This document shows positions 1 to 6,755 of a stretch of 9,107 bases of DNA, one piece after another. Positions within the stretch are counted from its first letter, which is position 1; each line of letters opens with the position of its first letter. The DNA lies in contig DMAZ01000138.1 of assembly GCA_003446335.1 (NCBI GenBank), forward strand, positions 1-9,107, written 5' to 3'. A model generated the notes under the pieces. That model was given only the letters and a program-made list of their open reading frames with translations, was not told the origin of the DNA and ran no database searches. The DNA is from Lachnospiraceae bacterium (GTDB lineage Bacteria > Bacillota_A > Clostridia > Lachnospirales > Lachnospiraceae). Position numbers and translations under genes: made by a program.

Positions 1-142
1 GCGTTGCGTACGGAACATAATACAGAAAAGAACGTATAAACGGATTTTTTATCTCTTTCCGTATCAGCGTCAGAGGGAGAGCTCTTATCGCGTACGTGAC
101 CGCTGCCATGACCAGAATATAACTATATACAGAATGGCTCAT
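1..142 (-). CDS. azlD: AzlD-family branched-chain amino acid transport protein, partial (N-terminal 47 residues)
   Basis: This is the small membrane subunit of the AzlCD exporter, which in characterised bacteria exports branched-chain amino acids and their analogues. The window shows only the first 47 residues and the gene runs off at base 1. It was found by translating the minus strand from an ATG at 142-140. The protein begins MSHSVYSYILVMAAVTYAIR, followed by ALPLTLIRKEI and then RSFLYYVPYAT. The first hydrophobic helix (about residues 6-20) ending in TYxIRxLP, and the following FLxYVPYA segment, are typical of AzlD. A GAGG ribosome site lies about 7 bases upstream of the start. The start is 24 bases after the azlC stop, as expected for the usual azlC-azlD pair. 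AzlD proteins are usually about 100-110 residues, so roughly half is missing here. Confidence 0.85.
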   Translation of the reverse strand, partial: MSHSVYSYILVMAAVTYAIRALPLTLIRKEIKNPFIRSFLYYVPYAT

Positions 143-166
143 TTTTATGACCTCACTACTTGATTC

Positions 167-892
167 TCAGGCATTTTCATGCTGTCTGCTTCCGACAGGC
201 GGAACAGGCCGCCACACGGCAGCGGCAGCAGCCACGAGGACCGTGACGATTATGATCCGCATACCGCCCGAAAGGTCTCTCATCAGGGGCGCGTAGGTAA
301 AAACAGCGGAAATCAGCATTCCCGCGATGACAGTTATAAGGACCGGCCTTGATTCCCTTGCAGGCGGAATAATAATGGCTATGAACATCCCGTAGAGAGC
401 AATTCCGAGCGCGCTGATCAGTCTCTGAGGCAGGATCTCACCGGCCGCGGCCCCGGTCACCGTCCCGGAGACCCATCCGAAGACAGAAATGATCGTAGCA
501 CCGTATGAGTAGAAAGGACTCAGCATACCTCTTCTCAGGACACTGATGCCAAAGATCTCATCTGTAACGCCAAAGGCGATCCCGAGCCTGTGGTACGTCG
601 GTGTATCGGGATCCAGTTTCTGTGACAGGGCAGCTGACATCAGAAGATATCGGAGATTAATGACCGCCTGCAGCATGGCCATCTCAATATAAGAGCCCTG
701 AGAGGCAATAACAGCCAGACCCGCGAACTGCCCTGCCGAAGTGACATTCAGCAGGGAGAGCAGACCAGCCTGAAAAGGCGACAGATTAATATCTGCCGCC
801 TGAATCCCAAATGCAAAGGATACGGCAAAGTATCCGAGACATATGGGAATACCGTCTTTAAGACCATTCAGAAAATTTTCTTTTTTAGTCAT
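167..892 (-). CDS. azlC: AzlC-family branched-chain amino acid exporter, large subunit
   Basis: This is an integral membrane protein of 241 residues, a normal length for AzlC (YgaZ-like), the large subunit that works with AzlD to export branched-chain amino acids. Family landmarks are in order: the N-terminal GIPICLGYFAVSFAFG helix (residues 14-29), TSAGQFAG (51-58), NLRYLLMS (79-86) and FGVTDEIF (107-114). Hydrophobic segments follow near 129-150, 157-176, 184-200 and 211-227, then a short polar tail. The start ATG is 24 bases after the stop of the upstream acyl-CoA ligase. The ribosome site is weak, with no clear AGGAGG before the ATG, so translation may depend on coupling or leader context. 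The azlD start follows 24 bases after its stop. Family assignment is firm; the exact substrate (Leu/Ile/Val, Met or an analogue) cannot be read from sequence. Confidence 0.92.
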   Translation of the reverse strand: MTKKENFLNGLKDGIPICLGYFAVSFAFGIQAADINLSPFQAGLLSLLNVTSAGQFAGLAVIASQGSYIEMAMLQAVINLRYLLMSAALSQKLDPDTPTYHRLGIAFGVTDEIFGISVLRRGMLSPFYSYGATIISVFGWVSGTVTGAAAGEILPQRLISALGIALYGMFIAIIIPPARESRPVLITVIAGMLISAVFTYAPLMRDLSGGMRIIIVTVLVAAAAAVWRPVPPVGSRQHENA

Positions 893-916
893 ACTTGTCT
901 GTGTCCGAAAAATGTA

Positions 917-2563
917 TCAAAAGTCAATCTGATTCTCAGCTGCGACCAGCCCGGCGACCGCGTACTCTTCGCGAAGACGGGGTTTCTCGATCTTTCCTGT
1001 CGCATTGCGCGGGACATGAGCAAAGATCACCTCGCGAGGTCTCTTATACTTCGGAAGTTTCATGCAATACTCTTCAATCTCCTCCCGCGTGCAGGAGTAG
1101 CCTTCCTTGATCTCGATGATCGCTGCCGTGATCTCACCCAGTCTCTTATCCGGGAATCCGATAACAGCAACGTCCTTGACAGGTGCGTACGTATGCAGGA
1201 AGTCCTCGATCTGGACAGGATAGATATTTTCTCCGCCGGAAATGATGACATCCTTTTTCCTGTCTACCAGATAATAGAAGCCGTCCTTATCGCGCTTGGC
1301 CATATCTCCGGTGTAGAGCCAGCCCTCGTCGTCAAGCACTTCCGCCGTAGCCTTCGGATCGTTGAAATAGCAGGTCATGACGCCCGGACCGTAAACGGCA
1401 AGTTCTCCGACCCGCTCTGATTCGGTGATGACATTTCTGTCTTCGTCCACGATTTTGGCCTGCCATCCGTATCCCGGAACACCGATCGCGCCGACCTTTT
1501 CAATGTTCTCAACACCAAGATGTACACAGCCCGGTCCGATCGACTCGGAGAGACCGTAATTGGTATCATACTCGTGATGCGGGAAGTATTCCTTCCAGCG
1601 TCTGATGAGACTGCGCGGTACCGGCTGCGCACCGATATGCATAAGTCTCCAGCGTTTCAGATTATATTTCTCCAGCTTTATGTCCCCGCGATCAAGTGCG
1701 TCGAGTATATCCTGTGCCCACGGCACGAGCAGCCATACGATCGAGCACCTCTCATCAGACACAGCCTGCAGAACATCCTTCGGCTTCGTACCCTTGAGCA
1801 GAACGGCCTTTCCGCCTGAGATAAGACTGCCGAACCAGTGCATCTTGGCTCCTGTATGGTACAGAGGCGGAATGCACAGGAAAACATCATCCTTGGTCTG
1901 ACCATGGTGCTTCTGTTCTACTTTCGCGGAATGCATCAGCGATTCATGGTTGTGAAGGATCGCTTTGGGGAATCCCGTCGTCCCGGAGGAGAAATAGATA
2001 GCCGCATTATCTTCATCTGTGATCAGGATCCTCGGATCCTTTGAGGAACAGTTGCAGGTCAGCTTTGTGTAATCCTCCGCGAACGAAGGACAGGAATCTC
2101 CATAGAAGAAAAGGAGCCTGTTCTTGCTGATACGATCCGCGATCTCCTCGACTCGTCCTATGAACTCCTGACCGAATACCAGCACATCACATTCTGCAAG
2201 TTTCACACAGTACTCGATCTCATCCGCGGAATAGCGGAAGTTCAGCGGAACAGCCAGAGCACCCGTCTTAAGTACTCCGAAGTAAATCGGCAGCCACTCA
2301 AGACAGTTCATGAGCAGAATTCCGACCTTGTCGTCTTTCTTTATGCCTCTCTCGATCAGAAGATTCGCAAAGCGATTCGCTTTCTCGTTGAATACACGCC
2401 ATGTGATCTCGCGGCGGTACGGACTGAACCCCTTTGATTCTACAAGATCATATTCCCGCCAGGTCATTCTTCTGTCATCGTCTTTTCCCGGATTGAGTTC
2501 TACAAGTGCGATGTCTTCCGGATAAAGTTTGCAATTCTGTTCCAGTAAATTTGTAATGGGCAT
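917..2563 (-). CDS. AMP-forming acyl-CoA ligase (class I adenylate-forming enzyme), substrate unknown
   Basis: This 548-residue cytoplasmic enzyme activates a carboxylic acid with ATP and then forms the CoA thioester. All core motifs of the acyl-CoA synthetase family are intact: the ATP loop SSGTTGFPK (192-200), NYGLSES (335-341), GWLYTGD (414-420), the hinge DRKKDVIISGGENIYPVQIE (434-453) and the C-terminal catalytic lysine in ATGKIEKP (K524). The N-terminus is longer than in a minimal ligase: an extra stretch at about 24-52 holds two similar pieces, MTWREYD and EITWRVFNE. The acid-binding region (about 230-340) does not let me name the substrate; fatty, branched-chain, aromatic or bile acids and carnitine-type acids are all possible. 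The ATG at 2563 has an AAAGGA ribosome site about 10 bases upstream. It is the first gene of an apparent operon with azlC and azlD, preceded by a sigma-A-like promoter. Confidence 0.9.
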   Translation of the reverse strand: MPITNLLEQNCKLYPEDIALVELNPGKDDDRRMTWREYDLVESKGFSPYRREITWRVFNEKANRFANLLIERGIKKDDKVGILLMNCLEWLPIYFGVLKTGALAVPLNFRYSADEIEYCVKLAECDVLVFGQEFIGRVEEIADRISKNRLLFFYGDSCPSFAEDYTKLTCNCSSKDPRILITDEDNAAIYFSSGTTGFPKAILHNHESLMHSAKVEQKHHGQTKDDVFLCIPPLYHTGAKMHWFGSLISGGKAVLLKGTKPKDVLQAVSDERCSIVWLLVPWAQDILDALDRGDIKLEKYNLKRWRLMHIGAQPVPRSLIRRWKEYFPHHEYDTNYGLSESIGPGCVHLGVENIEKVGAIGVPGYGWQAKIVDEDRNVITESERVGELAVYGPGVMTCYFNDPKATAEVLDDEGWLYTGDMAKRDKDGFYYLVDRKKDVIISGGENIYPVQIEDFLHTYAPVKDVAVIGFPDKRLGEITAAIIEIKEGYSCTREEIEEYCMKLPKYKRPREVIFAHVPRNATGKIEKPRLREEYAVAGLVAAENQIDF

Positions 2564-2590
2564 GTCGTCATACTTCCTTTGATTTAATAT

Positions 2591-2600
2591 TTGATATCAA
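2591..2600. promoter_or_regulatory. Perfect 10-bp palindrome in the acyl-CoA ligase leader, possible operator
   Basis: TTGATATCAA is a perfect inverted repeat lying in the predicted leader, about 28 bases before the ligase start codon and just upstream of the ribosome site. AT-rich TTGAT/ATCAA dyads resemble MarR-family operators; FabT of streptococci recognises a site of this general type. That link is inference, and a 10-bp AT-rich palindrome can arise by chance. Confidence 0.3.
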
Positions 2601-2608
2601 TTCATTGT

Positions 2609-2630
2609 TTTAACGCGTTCAGGCGCTAAA
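2609..2630. promoter_or_regulatory. 22-bp imperfect inverted repeat at the predicted transcription start, possible operator
   Basis: The plus strand begins TTTAACGCG and ends GGCGCTAAA. Eight of the eleven symmetric base pairs match, with the outer TTTA/TAAA and the inner CGC/GCG arms conserved. It lies directly downstream of the -10 box and covers the expected +1 of the ligase-azlCD operon, a classic position for a repressor. As RNA it could also form a short hairpin with one G-U pair, but there is no U-run, so it is not an obvious terminator. No regulator gene is visible in the window. Confidence 0.4.
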
Positions 2631-2633
2631 GTG

Positions 2634-2662
2634 AGTATATGCCATTCGTATTATAAAGTCAA
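2634..2662 (-). promoter_or_regulatory. Predicted sigma-A promoter of the acyl-CoA ligase-azlC-azlD operon
   Basis: Reading the minus strand, a TTGACT -35 box (2657-2662) and a TATACT -10 box (2634-2639) are separated by exactly 17 bases. Each differs from consensus by one base. The expected start is near 2627, giving a leader of about 64 bases before the ATG at 2563. The -35 box overlaps the stop codon of the LTA-synthase-family gene, so the operon has its own promoter although the upstream gene has no visible terminator. Confidence 0.65.
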
Positions 2663-4767
2663 GAATTACCCACTCCGTAGAATTCCTCATTGCGGTCATT
2701 TCCCTGCGTCAATTCATCATAGATCAGGCATTTGTACTCTTCGACTTTCTCGTTGACCGCCGGATCGGAGTCCTCTCCTCCATGTTTATAAATAACGCCG
2801 TCCTTTCCGAGATAGCCATAGGCATTCATAGCCGGGACCACTTTCTGCATGTCATTCAGATAATTATTGTACTGGGCAGGCTGAAGCCCCGTAAGTGTCA
2901 GAATATAACTTGACAGGAAATTCGATGAGAGCATCATGTCCTGCTTTTCCGGGATATCATAATTGGCCCAGATCATGAATTTGGAAAGATATTGCAGCTG
3001 CTGCTCTGCGAAAGTCAACTCATCCAGCTTCTTCCCGTAGGCATACTCGAGGAAGTCATCATCCGCGGCAGGCTGATGATCGCCGAAGAATACGATCAGC
3101 GTCTTCTCATCGCTCATCTCGAAGTATTCAATCAGATAGACGAGCGCTTCGTCCGAAATATTGATCAGTGTCTCATACTGCTCGAACTCATGCTTATAGC
3201 CTCCCTCATATCCCTGCACATGAACGGAGGAATTAAAGTAATCGTAATTATAGCCGCCGTGATTCTGCATGGTCACATTGAAAAGGAAAAGCTTTTCTCC
3301 TTTTTTCTTGTTCTCGACCTGCCTTATGATCTCCCGGTAGTCGGCAAGATCGCTGACGAACATACGGACATATCGGGGATCGCTGAAGTCATCCATCGAG
3401 AGGAAGGTATCAAATCCCATTCTCGGATAAACAAAATGCCTGTTCCAGCCATTTGCCTTATACGGATGCATGGCGATCGTGCTGTAGCCCTGGGCCTCCA
3501 GCGTGCGGGCCAGGGAAAACTGATCGGATTTGATATTTGAATTGTACACGACCGTCGATGGCGAAAGAACACAGGAGTTGCCCGTAAGGAATTCATATTC
3601 CGTGTTCGCGGTCAGGCCGCCGAGGACAGAGACCATGAGATGGCCGCTCTGCGTATTCTCAGTCATACTGTTCAGATTAGGCATCGGGTCTTTATCCGTG
3701 ACCAGCTTCGGGTACACAGACATATCCGCAAAACTCTCGTTCATGACGACAATGATATTCTCCGGAATATCACCGGAGTATGTATCCGAAGCATGCAGCG
3801 CCGCTGTTTTCTCCTGCACCTCAGCGATCATCTCATCTGAATACGTCTCCGGTCTCTCGGGGAAGGATGCCTTGGCAAATGCAAAAAACCCGGCTTCCAT
3901 CCCGAACAGCTTGTAGGTATACTGCGGATGCCAGTCACGAAGCCAGATACCGGTAGACGCCAGAAAATCCGTCCTGAAAATGACGAGATAGAACATCAGG
4001 GCCAGAGCCAGAGCACCGCCGCGCACGGCTATTTTTCCGCGCGCTTTTCTGAAAATGTGATAGTTCCCGAGAAACAGCCAGCACAGGCACAGACAGACGG
4101 TCACAACTATGCCGACAGCAAATTGCCAGAACATGTAGAGCGGGTAGCCGCCGGCCACACTGAGAGCGGTCCGGATCGACATGAAGTCAACGAACTGAAG
4201 GGCAGTGGAACGGAAAGCCAGAACAAAATAGTTGGCAGCCCCCCACACAAGGAAGAGGATATTTCCCGCAATCATACCGATCGTCAGGGAATTGGTCAGA
4301 AAGACCAGTACAAGGTATATAACGAGAGTGATCCCGATCCCAAGTATAATATGCTGCGTATGCAGAAACTTCAGCCATGGATTGTTGATCAGCTCAATGA
4401 TCCCATAGCTGACACATGCATTGAGCACAATGATCAGCGCCCCGCCGAAGTAAAAGACACCTTTCGGAATGACCCGCTTTTTATCGTCTTTTTCACTTTT
4501 CCCGTTCTCCCCGCCCTGTGTGCTGACGATCCCCTTTCGATAAGCAGAGATCACACCCGCGAGATAGGTGAGCAGGACCAGCACGATCATACAGGTATAA
4601 AAGACCGGTCTGTACGGTTCAATGCGCATGGCGTACTGGTCGGTAGCAACAGATTCCCCGAAAAACAGATCTCTGTACCAGATCAGGAAAATGATAAGTC
4701 CCGTACATATGAACAGATCGGCAACGAACCTCCATATGAACCGAATATTCAGCAAATCTTTCTTCAT
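2659..4767 (-). CDS. LTA-synthase-family membrane phosphoglycerol transferase (alkaline phosphatase/sulfatase fold)
   Basis: This 702-residue polytopic membrane protein has a large extracytoplasmic catalytic domain. Hydrophobic segments lie near residues 12-30, 55-75, 104-127, 137-182, 210-233 and 250-265. The sulfatase-fold domain follows from about 335. Probable metal and catalytic residues match the LtaS pattern: E344 in MNESFAD, T386 in GGLTANTEYEF (the position of the LtaS catalytic threonine), and D563-H564 in FFGDHQP, with further conserved WNRHFVYPRMGFD (441-453) and QNHGGY (501-506). Family members move glycerol-phosphate from phosphatidylglycerol onto a growing polymer or glycan outside the membrane; whether the product here is lipoteichoic acid is not certain. 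The ATG is preceded by a good AAAGGA site 6-8 bases away. It lies 69 bases after the aminopeptidase gene with no terminator between, so co-transcription is likely. The C-terminus (660-702) is acidic and polar. Confidence 0.88.
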   Translation of the reverse strand: MKKDLLNIRFIWRFVADLFICTGLIIFLIWYRDLFFGESVATDQYAMRIEPYRPVFYTCMIVLVLLTYLAGVISAYRKGIVSTQGGENGKSEKDDKKRVIPKGVFYFGGALIIVLNACVSYGIIELINNPWLKFLHTQHIILGIGITLVIYLVLVFLTNSLTIGMIAGNILFLVWGAANYFVLAFRSTALQFVDFMSIRTALSVAGGYPLYMFWQFAVGIVVTVCLCLCWLFLGNYHIFRKARGKIAVRGGALALALMFYLVIFRTDFLASTGIWLRDWHPQYTYKLFGMEAGFFAFAKASFPERPETYSDEMIAEVQEKTAALHASDTYSGDIPENIIVVMNESFADMSVYPKLVTDKDPMPNLNSMTENTQSGHLMVSVLGGLTANTEYEFLTGNSCVLSPSTVVYNSNIKSDQFSLARTLEAQGYSTIAMHPYKANGWNRHFVYPRMGFDTFLSMDDFSDPRYVRMFVSDLADYREIIRQVENKKKGEKLFLFNVTMQNHGGYNYDYFNSSVHVQGYEGGYKHEFEQYETLINISDEALVYLIEYFEMSDEKTLIVFFGDHQPAADDDFLEYAYGKKLDELTFAEQQLQYLSKFMIWANYDIPEKQDMMLSSNFLSSYILTLTGLQPAQYNNYLNDMQKVVPAMNAYGYLGKDGVIYKHGGEDSDPAVNEKVEEYKCLIYDELTQGNDRNEEFYGVGNS

Positions 4768-4836
4768 CTATAGTCCTTTCGTTTTGTTCGCTCTCCACCC
4801 TGCATAGTAAATTAACTGAGGTAAAAGCATATTTTC

Positions 4837-6633
4837 TTAACCGACCTCACGAGTCGCCTCAAGGAGCCATTCCAATTCTTCTCCGTTCAGATAAGGCGAA
4901 ATCTTCTCACGCACAAGGGCATGATATTCATTCAGTCTCTTTATATCTTTCGGCTGCATATAGCGGAAGTCGATTGCCTTCAGGTCGATCGGCGCGTAGG
5001 TAAGCGGTTCAAATCTCAGGAACCTGCCGAACGCATTTGTCTCATCCTCAACGGTCAGCAGGATCGTCTCAATGCGAATGCCGTACCGGCCTTCAATATA
5101 GATCCCCGGCTCATCTGACACGATCATTCCCGGTTCGAACACAGCCTCCTTCTGATTCCCGCTATACCTCCAGCGGATATTGTGCGGTCCCTCATGAACA
5201 TTGAGGATATAACCGATGCCATGTCCCGTCCCATGATTGTAGTCCATTCCGTATTCCCAGAGCGGCGCTCTCGCGTATGCATCCAGGAACCGGCCTGTGA
5301 CGCCATGCCGGAATTTTGCGTTCAGAAGATTCAGATTAGCGACCGTAACAAGCGTGAAGTCTCTTCTCTCCGCATCTGTGAGCTCTCCAGCTGTCATCGT
5401 CCGGGTGACATCCGTCGTACCGCCGAGATACTGACCGCCGGAATCTACGAGCAGAAAGCCTTTTTCCCCGACAACGGCATAACTCTCTTCGGTCGCTGCA
5501 TAGTGTGCCATGGCTGCGTTCGCTCCGTACGCGGAGATCGTCGGAAAAGAAAGCTCAAGAAAGCCCGGGATCTGTGCCCGCAGACTGTCCAGATGATCAG
5601 CTGCCGAAATCTCCGTAATCTCGATCCTGCCGACATTTTTGGCAAACCAGCAGATGAATCTGCACAGCTGGACAGAATCTTCCAGATAGCATCTCTTCAG
5701 GTGGGCGATTTCCACCGGATTCTTGACCGCTTTCATCGCTTCCGTCGGATTATCGGTCTCCAATGCCGTTGTTCTGCTCCTTATTGTGTCCGCTATGCTG
5801 CACGATACTGCTCCGGGTTCAAACATGCAGGTCCCCTTGAACTCGTACTTCTCAAGGAAGTCCGGCACAGAAGCATACGGCCTTACCGTGATGTCTTTTT
5901 CCTGAGCCCAGACGTCAAATTCTTCCGTTCTCTCCTCTTCCTGAAGAAACAGAAAAACATCCTCCATTGTGATGAAACAGTATGAAAGCGCGACAGGATT
6001 ACATTGTACATCCCTTCCCCGAATATTAAAGAGCCAGCAGATATCATCAAGCTTACTGATCATATGACAGACTGCGCCCTTTTTTTTCATCTGCCCCCGT
6101 ACTCTGCCCAGCTTGTCTTCTGTCGATTCACCGGTAAGATCATCTGAAAGCAGCATGACCTTATGGCACGGCAGGGATGGCCGGTCCATCCATATACCAT
6201 CGGCCGGATCCAGATCCGTTTTAATGCGGGCGCCTGCCTTCTCGGCAATGCCACGGTAGCACTGACCGCTCAAAGCGTCAATTGTAAGACCGTCAAATGC
6301 AAGCGTCATCCCCTCATGAAGATTCTCCCTGAGGAATGTTTCCACGGTCGGCACCCCCGGTTCTCCGGATTTCATCAACAGGATCCCGGAACCCGTAAGT
6401 TCGGCTGCTGCGGAAATAAAGTAGCGTCCGTCCGTCCAAAGCAATGCCGTATTCTGTCCGACAATGAGCTTCACGTTATCACTTGTACAGCCTGAAAAGA
6501 ACTCAGACACCTTAAAATAATCTCCTACGTACTCCGACGCATGGTAATCGGAAGATCCGATCAGAAAGAAATCTATTTTCTCCTGAAGCATTCGACGTCT
6601 CAATTTTTCTATTCTCGCTGCTGCACTGCTCAT
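4837..6633 (-). CDS. Xaa-Pro aminopeptidase (aminopeptidase P, M24B family, three-domain form)
   Basis: This 598-residue metallopeptidase removes N-terminal residues preceding proline and is probably cytoplasmic, as no signal peptide is seen. The length and layout match the long, XPNPEP1-like form: a creatinase N-terminal domain (about 1-150), a second creatinase-like domain (about 160-300) and the catalytic pita-bread domain (about 305-535) with a C-terminal extension. The five dinuclear-metal ligands are present: D397 in LLVDSGG, D408 in TTDVTRT, H471 in NHGTGHG, E508 in SDEPGIY and E522 in RIET. The catalytic-site histidines H377 (AMAHYAA) and H480 (NVHEGPH) are also there. The start ATG has a GGGAGAA site about 11 bases upstream. 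The 122-base gap upstream contains the esterase terminator but no convincing promoter. It probably heads a two-gene unit with the LTA-synthase-family gene; I see no functional link between the two. Confidence 0.93.
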   Translation of the reverse strand: MSSAAARIEKLRRRMLQEKIDFFLIGSSDYHASEYVGDYFKVSEFFSGCTSDNVKLIVGQNTALLWTDGRYFISAAAELTGSGILLMKSGEPGVPTVETFLRENLHEGMTLAFDGLTIDALSGQCYRGIAEKAGARIKTDLDPADGIWMDRPSLPCHKVMLLSDDLTGESTEDKLGRVRGQMKKKGAVCHMISKLDDICWLFNIRGRDVQCNPVALSYCFITMEDVFLFLQEEERTEEFDVWAQEKDITVRPYASVPDFLEKYEFKGTCMFEPGAVSCSIADTIRSRTTALETDNPTEAMKAVKNPVEIAHLKRCYLEDSVQLCRFICWFAKNVGRIEITEISAADHLDSLRAQIPGFLELSFPTISAYGANAAMAHYAATEESYAVVGEKGFLLVDSGGQYLGGTTDVTRTMTAGELTDAERRDFTLVTVANLNLLNAKFRHGVTGRFLDAYARAPLWEYGMDYNHGTGHGIGYILNVHEGPHNIRWRYSGNQKEAVFEPGMIVSDEPGIYIEGRYGIRIETILLTVEDETNAFGRFLRFEPLTYAPIDLKAIDFRYMQPKDIKRLNEYHALVREKISPYLNGEELEWLLEATREVG

Positions 6634-6710
6634 AAGTCTGTTTTCTCCCGTATATTAATCTGCATCTCTGCCTGCTGCCGGCATGGGGGTCTTATGGAAT
6701 TTAAGTCAAT

Positions 6711-6750
6711 ATTATTCTTCAATAATTTAAGCGGGAGATCTCTCTCCCGC
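6711..6750 (-). terminator. Intrinsic terminator of the esterase gene
   Basis: On the minus strand, an 8-bp GC-rich stem of GCGGGAGA against TCTCCCGC (plus-strand arms 6731-6738 and 6743-6750, four-base loop) begins 5 bases after the esterase stop codon. It is followed by an AT-rich TTAAATTATT tail. The tail runs into a second, weaker 6-bp hairpin (6711-6726, ATTATT/AATAAT). The tail is not a pure U-run, so termination may be incomplete. Confidence 0.7.
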
Positions 6751-6755
6751 GAGTA

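Noticed and set aside
3928..4773. Long open frame of 281 codons on the plus strand opposite the LTA-synthase-family gene
   Set aside because: It lies antisense to a gene with clear membrane segments and intact catalytic motifs. Its product is polar, with no recognisable domain, and looks like a mirror of the opposite frame.
4768..4836. Possible promoter for the LTA-synthase-family gene (TACTAT in the gap)
   Set aside because: No acceptable -35 box lies 16-18 bases upstream of the TACTAT, so read-through from the aminopeptidase gene is simpler.
5182..5985. Open frame of 267 codons on the plus strand opposite the aminopeptidase
   Set aside because: It overlaps the catalytic domain of an intact M24 peptidase and shows no domain, ordered motif or supporting promoter.
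6681..6709. Possible aminopeptidase promoter with TTGACT (6704-6709 on the minus strand)
   Set aside because: The hexamer at the correct spacing is CCATGC or CATGCC, a very poor -10 box. The true promoter of this gene was not located.
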